From Thiohalomonas sp. (lineage in GTDB: Bacteria; Pseudomonadota; Gammaproteobacteria; GRL18): a DNA stretch of 10,610 nt. Each line of letters opens with the position of its first letter. Within the stretch, counting starts at the first letter, position 1. The position numbers were made by a program, and so were the translations under genes. The notes under the pieces were generated by a model that saw only the letters and a program-made list of their open reading frames with translations, was not told the origin of the DNA and ran no database searches. This document shows, piece after piece, positions 1 through 6,557 of the stretch. The stretch is from contig JAIVER010000027.1 in the NCBI GenBank assembly GCA_023864145.1, forward strand, positions 1 to 10,610, written 5' to 3'.

Positions 1-95
1 ATGAAATTTTACCGAGCATTGGAAAATCATTAGATTCTCGAATTAATGACAATTTCCAAGTGTTCGATCCTGCATTTTCAAGTTGATTGGATATA
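1..95 (+). mobile_element. 3' end of an IS630-type insertion sequence (left copy, cut by window edge)
   Basis: This stretch is an inverted copy of 10444–10538 at the other end of the window. Bases 1–90 match there at 86 positions; the differences are at 5, 20, 28 and 50. After a further mismatch at 91, TATA is shared at 92–95, and then the copies diverge. The repeat holds the C-terminal codons of a transposase, so it is the inward-facing end of an IS and not a simple repeat. IS630 elements insert at TA dinucleotides. The shared sequence ends at a TA, which fits an element border at about 91/92, but the exact border cannot be fixed from one end. Confidence 0.8.
3..86 (+). CDS. IS630-family transposase, C-terminal fragment (partial at window edge)
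   Basis: Frame 3 reads 27 residues before TGA at 84–86 and contains LDSRINDNFQV, which resembles the extreme C-terminus of IS630-type DDE transposases. The catalytic DDE residues lie upstream of the window. Compared with the right copy there are two amino-acid differences (E for D near the window edge, S for L before LDSR) and two silent changes. That pattern suggests two separate copies that have diverged a little. Whether the full gene is intact cannot be judged. The family call rests on the tail motif only. Confidence 0.7.
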   Translation, partial: EILPSIGKSLDSRINDNFQVFDPAFSS

Positions 96-107
96 GAGAC
101 AAAGAAA

Positions 108-116
108 TGATATACT
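108..116 (+). promoter_or_regulatory. candidate extended -10 promoter for rluE at the IS junction
   Basis: The sequence TGATATACT is a TGn extension followed by a 5/6 match to TATAAT. A weak -35-like TTGGAT lies at 87–92, inside or at the edge of the IS copy, with an 18-bp spacer. Transcription would start near 123 and leave a leader of about 64 nt before rluE. The extended -10 is the better part of the evidence; the -35 matches consensus at only three positions. No other promoter-like signal stands out between the IS and rluE. Confidence 0.35.
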
Positions 117-186
117 GGCTCTATTTTTTTAGCAATGCTGCCGCTATGCAGTAAATCGTACTTTTTCAGCTATGCCACTTTAAGAT

Positions 187-741
187 ATGCCCAAACTGGT
201 TCTTTTTAACAAGCCGTATAATGTATTATGTCAGTTTACTGATTCTGACCCAAGCCATGCGTCAGGCAGAGAAAACTTATCCGATTATTTATCCATTGAT
301 AAGGTTTATCCGGCAGGACGTTTAGATCGTGATAGTGAGGGCTTATTATTACTCACCGACTCAGGCCCATTGCAGCATCAAATTGCACACCCCAAGCATA
401 ACAAAGAAAAGTTCTATTGGGTACAGGTAGAGGGTGCCATCACTGCTCAGGCTATTAAACAATTACGCACCGGTGTAGCACTCAAAGATGGTCTCACTCG
501 CCCTGCCAAAGCCAGAAAAATATCAGAACCGGATATCTGTCCAAGAACACTTGCAGTAAGATTTCGCAAAGATATCCCGACTTCCTGGCTGGAGCTCAGC
601 ATCTCTGAGGGAAAAAATCGTCAGGTGAGACGTATGACTGCTGCCGTTGGCTTCCCGACACTGCGTTTAATTCGTCATCGTATTGGTCAATGGGCTTTAG
701 GCGATCTTCAACCCGGTGAACACCGCCTGCTCAAGGTTTAA
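187..741 (+). CDS. rluE: 23S rRNA pseudouridine synthase, RluE type
   Basis: Isomerizes a uridine of 23S rRNA (U2457 in E. coli) to pseudouridine in the peptidyl-transferase region. The 184-residue product has the RsuA/RluB/E/F family features: an N-terminal VLFNKPYNVLCQFTD strand (residues 5–19), the catalytic motif GRLDRDSEGLLLLT with the nucleophilic Asp at residue 47, PTSWLELSISEGKNRQVRRM near residues 131–150, and GFPTLRLIRHRIG after it. It lacks the basic N-terminal extension of E. coli RluE and any S4 domain, so it starts close to the catalytic fold. There is no strong Shine-Dalgarno sequence before the ATG. In E. coli, rluE lies near nudJ–mnmA–hflD, so its position here is conserved apart from the missing nudJ. 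RluE is chosen over RluB/F because of this context and the lack of S4. Confidence 0.9.
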   Translation: MPKLVLFNKPYNVLCQFTDSDPSHASGRENLSDYLSIDKVYPAGRLDRDSEGLLLLTDSGPLQHQIAHPKHNKEKFYWVQVEGAITAQAIKQLRTGVALKDGLTRPAKARKISEPDICPRTLAVRFRKDIPTSWLELSISEGKNRQVRRMTAAVGFPTLRLIRHRIGQWALGDLQPGEHRLLKV

Positions 742-790
742 TCCTTTGACCAGGTCTCAACAACTCATTATAAATTTCATACCACATCAC

Positions 791-818
791 ATAGGTAAAT
801 TTTTTTTATTTTACCTGT
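791..818 (+). terminator. possible weak stem-loop between rluE and mnmA
   Basis: AGGTAAA (793–799) pairs with TTTACCT (810–816) around a T-rich 10-nt loop, and a G·T and an A-T pair can extend the stem at its base. A run of five T's follows at 822–826. The stem is AT-rich and the T-run is not directly adjacent, so it would be a weak terminator or attenuator at most. It sits in the 141–165-bp gap after rluE, where a transcription boundary is plausible. The rest of this gap holds nothing I can recognise. Confidence 0.25.
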
Positions 819-906
819 TAATTTTTACCCGGCAGGCATTTGAAGATAATGCTAAACGCCCCCATATTATTACATTATCACAATGGCGCTCCGGCTGTTC
901 TCCCGA

Positions 907-2109
907 ATGACGATACAAACAGATACACAAGTAAACACTCAAACAAACGCTAAACAACCAAAGAAAGCCTTATCCATAGTGGTTGGTCTTTCTGGAGGCG
1001 TTGATTCATCCGTCACTGCTTTATTATTAAAACAGCAGGGTTTTGATGTGTCCGCAATCTTTATGAAAAACTGGAATGAGGACGATGACGATGGCTATTG
1101 TCCTGCCGAAGAAGATTTTGCTGATGCACAAAGTATTGCTGCCGAGCTGGACATCCCTTTTCATGGGGTTAATTTTGCACCCGAATATTGGGATAATGTT
1201 TTTTCCTACTTTTTATCCGAATACAAAGCCGGTCGTACACCTAACCCGGATATTCTCTGTAATAAAGAAATTAAATTTAAAGTCTTTCTGGACTATGCTT
1301 TGGCTCAGGGTGCGGACAAAATCGCTAGCGGGCACTATGCCCGTGTCAAAGAAGAAAACGGTCAGTTTTATCTTTTAAAAGGCAAGGACAATAATAAAGA
1401 TCAAAGCTATTTTCTCTACACTCTGGGGCAATACCCGCTTTCCAGAACACTATTTCCTGTGGGGGAACTGGATAAAACTGAGGTACGTCATCTGGCCGAA
1501 AAATTTCACTTAGCAAGCTGGGACAAAAAAGATTCAACCGGTATTTGCTTTATTGGTGAACGTAATTTCAGCAAATTTCTCAGTCAATACCTGCCGGCGA
1601 AGCCCGGTGATATGGTCACACCTGAAGGTGAAGTGGTTGGTCAGCATCAGGGACTGATGTATCACACTCTGGGACAGCGTAAAGGTCTTGGTATTGGCGG
1701 ACGTAAATCAGAGAGCAGCCGACTCTCACAAAAGACTGCACAAAAGGCAGGTCAACCCTGGTTTGCAGCACAAAAAGATCTGCAGAAAAATCAACTGATT
1801 GTAGTTCAGGGAAAAGACCATCCGTTGTTGTATACCAACAGGCTGACTGCTTCTAAGCTTCATTGGGTCAGCGGCAAGGCATCAGAGCCGCCATTTCAGT
1901 GCATGGCTAAAACACGCTATCGTCAGCTGGACCAGCCTTGCACTATTACATCGATTGACACATCTCACGTAAAAAGCACGAACAATAACACAGAAAATCA
2001 GACACATTGTGTGGTAGAATTCGAGGCACCACAATTTGCCGTCACACCAGGACAATCTGTGGTCTTTTATCAAGATGAGATCTGCCTTGGCGGCGGTGTG
2101 ATTAATTAA
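907..2109 (+). CDS. mnmA: tRNA-specific 2-thiouridylase MnmA
   Basis: Uses ATP to adenylate U34 of tRNA-Lys, -Glu and -Gln and transfers sulfur relayed from IscS–TusABCDE, forming s2U34. With this start, the PP-loop SGGVDSS is at residues 29–35, the first catalytic Cys (PDILCNKE) at 118 and the second (STGICFIGE) at 214. The motifs [48 protein letters not shown] and TPGQSVVFY are all present. At 400 residues it is longer than E. coli MnmA (368). The extra length is a longer N-terminal leader plus two insertions, encoded at 1702–1755 (about +11 residues) and 1945–2019 (about +13, Asn-rich). An ATG at 883 would add eight residues. Neither start has a good ribosome binding site, and I chose 907 as closer to family length. 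hflD follows after 39 bp, probably in the same transcript. Confidence 0.97.
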   Translation: MTIQTDTQVNTQTNAKQPKKALSIVVGLSGGVDSSVTALLLKQQGFDVSAIFMKNWNEDDDDGYCPAEEDFADAQSIAAELDIPFHGVNFAPEYWDNVFSYFLSEYKAGRTPNPDILCNKEIKFKVFLDYALAQGADKIASGHYARVKEENGQFYLLKGKDNNKDQSYFLYTLGQYPLSRTLFPVGELDKTEVRHLAEKFHLASWDKKDSTGICFIGERNFSKFLSQYLPAKPGDMVTPEGEVVGQHQGLMYHTLGQRKGLGIGGRKSESSRLSQKTAQKAGQPWFAAQKDLQKNQLIVVQGKDHPLLYTNRLTASKLHWVSGKASEPPFQCMAKTRYRQLDQPCTITSIDTSHVKSTNNNTENQTHCVVEFEAPQFAVTPGQSVVFYQDEICLGGGVIN

Positions 2110-2133
2110 ATTACAACATTTTAGTTACAATAA

Positions 2134-2139
2134 AAGAGA
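2134..2139 (+). promoter_or_regulatory. ribosome binding site supporting the TTG start of hflD
   Basis: AAGAGA lies 9 nt before the TTG at 2149. An in-frame TAA at 2131–2133 excludes any start further upstream, and no ATG or GTG occurs in frame before the conserved LALAGI-like segment. This purine stretch therefore favours the TTG. Confidence 0.4.
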
Positions 2140-2148
2140 ACGACGCGA

Positions 2149-2775
2149 TTGACAATAGAACACCTGACATCCCTTGAAGAACGCACCATTGCATTGGCTG
2201 GAATTTTCCAGAACTGTCAGCAGATGCAGCAATTAGCAACCACAGGAAAAATCGATGCCTATTATCTGGATATTGCCGTCAAAGCAATTTTGAATACCGA
2301 ACCAGACAATACCCTGTCAATTTTTCAAGGTATTTCTGGTATTCGAAATGGACTGGAGCTTATTCAGCAGCAATTAGGTTATTCAGATAGTCCCCGGGAT
2401 ACTGATTTAACTCGTTACTCCATCAGCGTGCTTTTTTTGGCCAATAAGTTACTCAAAAACCCAGAGATGCTGAAGCAAATAAGTGATGGTATTGAAAAAG
2501 CACAAAATGAGGTAGAACATTTTGCTAGTGATCATGGCAATATCTACGCCAGTCTGGGTGGACTTTATGCAGATAGCATCAGCCAGTTAAATCCTCGCAT
2601 TATGGTTTCAGGTGAGCCTAACATTCTCAATAATCCTGATAATGCCAATAAAATTCGAACCCTGTTACTGAGCAGTATTCGTTCCTCCGTACTGTGGCAG
2701 CAGCTGGGTGGTAGTCGTTGTCAACTGCTGTTTAAAAGAAAAAAAATTGTGTCAATCGCCAAACAATTAGCATGA
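2149..2775 (+). CDS. hflD: High-frequency lysogenization protein HflD
   Basis: A 208-residue, mostly alpha-helical protein (E. coli HflD is 213). Matching features are TIALAGIFQNCQQMQQLA near the N-terminus, LTRYSISVLFLANKL in the middle, and a strongly conserved C-terminal part: PRIMVSGEP, then LLLSSIRSSVLWQQLGGSR and QLLFKR. In E. coli, HflD is peripheral at the inner membrane and counteracts phage lambda CII; its role for the host is not well defined. The gene directly follows mnmA, the usual gammaproteobacterial order. The start codon is TTG, forced by an upstream in-frame stop and the conserved N-terminus. In E. coli purB comes next, but here the MoxR–Bat locus begins 75 bp downstream. 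Confidence 0.93.
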   Translation: MTIEHLTSLEERTIALAGIFQNCQQMQQLATTGKIDAYYLDIAVKAILNTEPDNTLSIFQGISGIRNGLELIQQQLGYSDSPRDTDLTRYSISVLFLANKLLKNPEMLKQISDGIEKAQNEVEHFASDHGNIYASLGGLYADSISQLNPRIMVSGEPNILNNPDNANKIRTLLLSSIRSSVLWQQLGGSRCQLLFKRKKIVSIAKQLA

Positions 2776-2800
2776 ACTTTTAATTATTCTTTCTGTCTAC

Positions 2801-2814
2801 ATTATCCCGATAAT
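2801..2814. promoter_or_regulatory. 14-bp palindrome upstream of the moxR gene
   Basis: ATTATC–CC–GATAAT is a perfect dyad with 6-bp arms, 36 bp before the moxR start. The two-base centre is too tight for a stable hairpin, so a protein-binding site is more likely than a terminator. Its right half (GATAAT) also resembles a -10 box, though no convincing -35 lies 17 bp upstream. This AT-rich gap between two operon blocks could give such a dyad by chance. Confidence 0.25.
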
Positions 2815-2850
2815 ACACCCTATTTTAATTAGAAAATAAAACACAAAATT

Positions 2851-3837
2851 ATGAGCCTATATCAACAAATCACACACGCTAGAAATTGTTTAAGCAAAAA
2901 AATTATCGGTCAGGATGCACTGGTTAATAAACTCTTTATTGCCCTATTAGCTGATGGCCATCTCATAGTCGAAGGCGCTCCCGGTCTGGCAAAAACCAGA
3001 GCCATTAAAGAATTAAGCGATCTGGTTGAAGCAGACTTTCACCGGGTTCAGTTTACACCTGATTTATTACCTGCTGATTTAACCGGTACAGAAATTTATC
3101 GCCCTCAGGACGCCTCCTTTCATTTTCAAAAAGGTCCCCTGTTTCATAACATGTTACTGGCTGATGAAATTAACCGTGCACCGGCAAAAGTGCAATCAGC
3201 ATTACTCGAAGCAATGGGCGAACAACAGATCACCGTGGGTAGAGAAACTTATCAATTACCCAAACTTTTTATGGTCATGGCTACTCAAAACCCCATTGAG
3301 CAAGAAGGGACTTATCCATTACCAGAAGCTCAATTAGATCGTTTTTTAATGCAGATCAGTATTGATTACCCAGATCAGGATGCTGAAAAAGCCATTTTAG
3401 AACTCAATAGAAAAGAAGCTCAGGAAGAACTGTTAAATACATCAGAGAGTGATCATGCGGAAGATATTAACCCCGTCATCTCACAACAGATACTCTTTGC
3501 CACACGTCATGAAATACTCAAGATTCACATGAGCCAGGAAGTTGAAGACTATTTATTAACTATTATTTTAGCCACACGCAATCCATCACCCTATAATGAA
3601 GAACTCGCTAATTGGGTTAATTACGGCGTCAGCCCAAGAGCGACGATTGCACTGGATCGCTGTGCCCGTGCCCATGCCTGGTTAGCAGGTAAAGACTATG
3701 TTGCACCTTCCGATATTCAGGCTGTCGTGCCTGATATATTCCGCCATCGTCTATTGCTATCCTTTGAAGCAGAAGCCAATGGTATTGACTGTGATTACTT
3801 TATTGCCAGATTGCTCAGCTATATTGCTGTGCCATAA
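2851..3837 (+). CDS. MoxR-family AAA+ ATPase
   Basis: A cytoplasmic ATPase of the MoxR/RavA branch, thought to act as a chaperone that activates or assembles envelope or cofactor-containing complexes together with VWA partners. The 328 residues cover the whole fold: Walker A GAPGLAKT at 42–49, a DLLPADLTG segment at 71–79, Walker B MLLADE at 101–106, sensor 1 at ATQNP (Asn 147) within the MoxR signature EGTYPLPEAQLDRF at 152–165 with a likely arginine finger at 164, and sensor 2 SPRA at 261–264. All nucleotide-binding residues are intact. No clear Shine-Dalgarno sequence precedes the ATG. It is the first gene of the Bat block, with the DUF58 gene 62 bp downstream. This order is typical, so the partner proteins are very likely the downstream products. 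Confidence 0.95.
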   Translation: MSLYQQITHARNCLSKKIIGQDALVNKLFIALLADGHLIVEGAPGLAKTRAIKELSDLVEADFHRVQFTPDLLPADLTGTEIYRPQDASFHFQKGPLFHNMLLADEINRAPAKVQSALLEAMGEQQITVGRETYQLPKLFMVMATQNPIEQEGTYPLPEAQLDRFLMQISIDYPDQDAEKAILELNRKEAQEELLNTSESDHAEDINPVISQQILFATRHEILKIHMSQEVEDYLLTIILATRNPSPYNEELANWVNYGVSPRATIALDRCARAHAWLAGKDYVAPSDIQAVVPDIFRHRLLLSFEAEANGIDCDYFIARLLSYIAVP

Positions 3838-3899
3838 ATCCCCCAAAAAAGACTAAAGAAATAACACGGAATCAATAACTACAACCATAACTGATAAGC

Positions 3900-4901
3900 A
3901 TGAGTATTTGGAAGAACAAAACATCTAAGCAGACAGATAATAGCCATACGAGCTCTAAACAGTCTCGTGCAACTCAAGTCGACCTGCAAGGCTTAATACA
4001 ATTACGCTATCAATCCACGCATCTGTCTCTGGGTTCACAGCGCAAAGCCTATTCATCGCTTTCAGGTAATTATACTTCACCCTTTAAAGGACGTGGTCTT
4101 AATTTTGATGAAGTACGCCCCTATCAGCTCGGAGATGATATTCGCAATATAGACTGGAATGTCACTGCCCGCACCGACAAAGTACATACAAAAGTCTTTA
4201 AAGAAGAGCGGGAACGCCCTGTTTTTATTATTGTCGACCTCAGAAGGAGTCTCTATTTTGGTACTCGTCATTGTCTAAAATCAGTCACAGCTGCAAAAGC
4301 TGCCGCTTTATTTGCCTGGGCAGGTGCGGATAATAGGAATCGTATTGGCGGACTGATCTTTAATGATACTGATCATATTGAAATGCGAGCAAAAGGCGGG
4401 CATCAAGGTGTGTTGCAATTTCTTAAAATGCTTACAGACTTTCACAATAAAAGCATATCAAAGCTAGCAGATGAAGCATTAAATAGCGAACTATTATTTG
4501 CTCGTATTCAAAAAGTTATTCACCCCGGCAGCATTGTATTAATGGCCAGTGATTTTCATCAGTTTAATGACGCATTTTTAAAGCATATTCGTCATATAGC
4601 CCGTCATAATGACTTACTGATGGCACACATTTATGACTCATTGGAAAGGCGCTTACCGCCACCGGGTCAATATGGAATCAGTAATGGTATAGAGTCTCAA
4701 TCACTTGATACCGGGAATCAGTTATTACGAAGCTCATTTGAGGAATTATTTCAAAAAAAGAGTGATTACATTGCACAATCCTGCCTGCAAAACCAGATTC
4801 ATTTAATTAATCTGGCCACTCATGACAAGGTAGCCGATCAGTTTCTTGCCGCTTTGGGCAAGGATGCCGGTGTACGCCGTATCGCCAGGAGCCGACACTA
4901 A
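3900..4901 (+). CDS. DUF58 domain protein of the MoxR–Bat locus
   Basis: A 333-residue protein with the DUF58 signature EVRPYQLGDDIRNIDWNVTART at 71–92, followed by a VWA-like half (RPVFIIVDLRRS at 106–117). The metal-site motif reads D-L-R-R-S where classic VWA domains have DxSxS, so divalent-metal binding may be changed or lost. No signal peptide or membrane segment is visible, so it is probably cytoplasmic. DUF58 proteins sit almost always beside MoxR ATPases and are presumed adaptors, but no biochemical role is established. A hydrophilic, Ser/Thr/Lys-rich stretch occupies residues 5–25. The ATG has no evident ribosome binding site. The next gene starts 2 bp after its stop, so the two are likely co-translated. 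Confidence 0.92.
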   Translation: MSIWKNKTSKQTDNSHTSSKQSRATQVDLQGLIQLRYQSTHLSLGSQRKAYSSLSGNYTSPFKGRGLNFDEVRPYQLGDDIRNIDWNVTARTDKVHTKVFKEERERPVFIIVDLRRSLYFGTRHCLKSVTAAKAAALFAWAGADNRNRIGGLIFNDTDHIEMRAKGGHQGVLQFLKMLTDFHNKSISKLADEALNSELLFARIQKVIHPGSIVLMASDFHQFNDAFLKHIRHIARHNDLLMAHIYDSLERRLPPPGQYGISNGIESQSLDTGNQLLRSSFEELFQKKSDYIAQSCLQNQIHLINLATHDKVADQFLAALGKDAGVRRIARSRH

Positions 4902-4903
4902 TT

Positions 4904-5533
4904 ATGCCAGCACCACAAATGCCAACTCAAGCGCTATTTGATCCCAGTAAACTGGCAGATATTCAACTCCCTGAAGCCATTACTTTTTGGCCTCCTGCTC
5001 CCGCCTGGTGGTTATTGCTTGCTCTGAGCATCATAATATTATTAGTGATCATTTATTTCATTAAAAGAAAACCACCAGTAAAAACCGCCACTGTAAAACA
5101 ATTAAAATCACAGTCAATGAAAGAGCTTCACACCATTAAAAAAAGATATAAAGCTCAACTGATCGATAACGAACCAGATAACTATTCACAAAAAAAAGCC
5201 ATTACCCATGCCACTGTAAAAGAGCTATCCATTTTTTTACGCCGCTATGCCCTGTCACTTTATCATAGAGAAAAAGTGGCCTCGTTAACTGATCAGCAAT
5301 GGCTGGCACTATTAGATAACACCTATTATGGAAAGCCTCATAGTAATCAAAGCACACCACTTTTTTCTGAGAAATATGCAGACTTATTAACCAAAACACC
5401 CTATCAGTCAGTTGAAAAAATCATTGATCATGTTTTATTAGATGAATTATTTGCCAGTTCAGAAAGCTTAATTAAAAAAAGTGCGCAACTTTTTGCCCAA
5501 AAAAAGACTCAACATGAGAAGCAAAATGTATAG
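4904..5533 (+). CDS. DUF4381 membrane protein of the MoxR–Bat locus
   Basis: A 209-residue protein with one membrane segment, WWLLLALSIIILLVIIYFI (35–53), preceded by the family's hallmark DIQLPEAITFWPPAPAWW (19–36). The rest, after a KRKPP positive stop, should be a cytoplasmic helical domain. It contains a FLRRYALSLYHREKVASLT segment and an aromatic/glycine patch, common in DUF4381. The function is unknown. By context it may tether MoxR or DUF58 to the membrane next to BatA/B. An AGGAG lies 12 nt before the ATG, inside the end of the DUF58 gene. The gene has several A-runs (eight A's at 5190–5197, seven at 5474–5480), but the frame is open throughout. Confidence 0.85.
   Translation: MPAPQMPTQALFDPSKLADIQLPEAITFWPPAPAWWLLLALSIIILLVIIYFIKRKPPVKTATVKQLKSQSMKELHTIKKRYKAQLIDNEPDNYSQKKAITHATVKELSIFLRRYALSLYHREKVASLTDQQWLALLDNTYYGKPHSNQSTPLFSEKYADLLTKTPYQSVEKIIDHVLLDELFASSESLIKKSAQLFAQKKTQHEKQNV
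5516..5521 (+). promoter_or_regulatory. ribosome binding site favouring the 5526 start of batA
   Basis: GAGAAG ends 4 nt before the ATG at 5526. The alternative in-frame ATGs at 5514 and 5481 have no comparable purine motif, and BatA proteins usually begin just before an F-x-x-PW membrane segment. Both points favour 5526. Confidence 0.4.
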
Positions 5534-6557
5534 TTTTGACTTACCCTGGATATTTTTACTACTGCCCTTGCCTGCGCTGGTTTACTGGCTAAGCAAACCT
5601 GTGGAGAGCAAACAAAAACAGGCATTAAAAGTCCCTTTTTATCAACAGGTTCATGAATTATCAGCGCAGTATTCGACACCACAATTACACACATTTTCAC
5701 CCTTTATGGTATTTGCATTTCTGCCCTGGATTTTTTTAATTATCGCCTCAGCACAACCTAAATGGTCAGGTGAAGCGATAGAAATCCCTGTAAGCGGCCG
5801 GGATCTTATGCTGGCAGTGGACATTTCCGGCAGTATGGAAACAGCTGATATGTTTTTTGCCCAGGATATTGTCAATCGACTCACCGCCGTAAAATCCGTA
5901 TTACAGCCCTTTATCCGTCAACGTGAAGGGGATCGCATGGGGCTGATATTGTTTGCCGATAACGCTTATCTGCAGACACCACTCACATTTGATCGTAAAA
6001 CCATAGAAAAAATGCTCTATGAATCATTTATCGGCATGGCCGCTTTAAAAGCCACGGCAATTGGTGATGCTATTGGTCTGGCCGTTAAGCGACTTAAAGA
6101 TTTACCCGCTGATGAAAGCGATTCACGAGTGCTTATTTTACTCACCGATGGTTCTAATAATGCCGGCATTGATCCCGTGACTGCCGCTAAATTAGCAAAA
6201 CAAATCGGCATAAAAATTTACTCTATCGGCTTTGGTGCTGATGAAATGATCGTTCGTTCCTTTTTGGGTCGCCAGCGTGTCAATCCGTCTCGTGATCTGG
6301 ATGAAAAGACATTAAAACTCATTGCCGAAATAACCGGTGGTCAATATTTTCGTGCTCGTGATACGCAGGAATTAAAAAAGATTTATCAGATTCTGGATCA
6401 ATTAGAACCCGTAGAATCAGATAACCTCACCTTTCGTCCCACTAAATCACTTTTTTACTGGCCATTAGCTATTGCACTACTATTAAGTCTTATTCTGATC
6501 GTTGCTCAATGCTCATTATCACTAAACACTCAGCATAAAATGAATGGAGAAGCATAA
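5526..6557 (+). CDS. batA: BatA-like von Willebrand factor A domain membrane protein
   Basis: A 343-residue inner-membrane protein of the Bat (aerotolerance-type) set. Two N-terminal membrane segments (about 6–23 and 57–75) precede a VWA domain at about 92–285, and a last membrane helix lies at about 308–329. The metal-ion-dependent adhesion site is complete: DISGSM (99–104), Thr 177 in KATAIGDA and Asp 208 in LLTDGSNNAG. It should therefore bind Mg2+ and a partner acidic residue. The start at 5526 overlaps the DUF4381 gene by 8 bases; ATGs at 5514 and 5481 are possible alternatives. Its stop shares one base with the next gene's ATG, which implies translational coupling. The biochemical partner is unknown. 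Bat proteins were named from Bacteroides aerotolerance work, but this does not prove an oxygen role here. Confidence 0.92.
   Translation: MYSFDLPWIFLLLPLPALVYWLSKPVESKQKQALKVPFYQQVHELSAQYSTPQLHTFSPFMVFAFLPWIFLIIASAQPKWSGEAIEIPVSGRDLMLAVDISGSMETADMFFAQDIVNRLTAVKSVLQPFIRQREGDRMGLILFADNAYLQTPLTFDRKTIEKMLYESFIGMAALKATAIGDAIGLAVKRLKDLPADESDSRVLILLTDGSNNAGIDPVTAAKLAKQIGIKIYSIGFGADEMIVRSFLGRQRVNPSRDLDEKTLKLIAEITGGQYFRARDTQELKKIYQILDQLEPVESDNLTFRPTKSLFYWPLAIALLLSLILIVAQCSLSLNTQHKMNGEA

Noticed and set aside
87..186. tRNA, small RNA or riboswitch upstream of rluE
   Set aside because: No cloverleaf, conserved aptamer core or terminator-like hairpin could be found in these 100 bases.
716..910. 64-codon open frame bridging the end of rluE and the start of mnmA
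   Set aside because: It overlaps both real genes, has no ribosome binding site, resembles no known family (not NudJ), and its end is simply mnmA's start region in another frame.
5190..5197. Run of eight A's in the DUF4381 gene as a possible programmed frameshift or slippage site
   Set aside because: The zero frame is open to a normal family length, and no stem-loop or useful alternative frame follows. A-runs are common throughout this AT-rich sequence.
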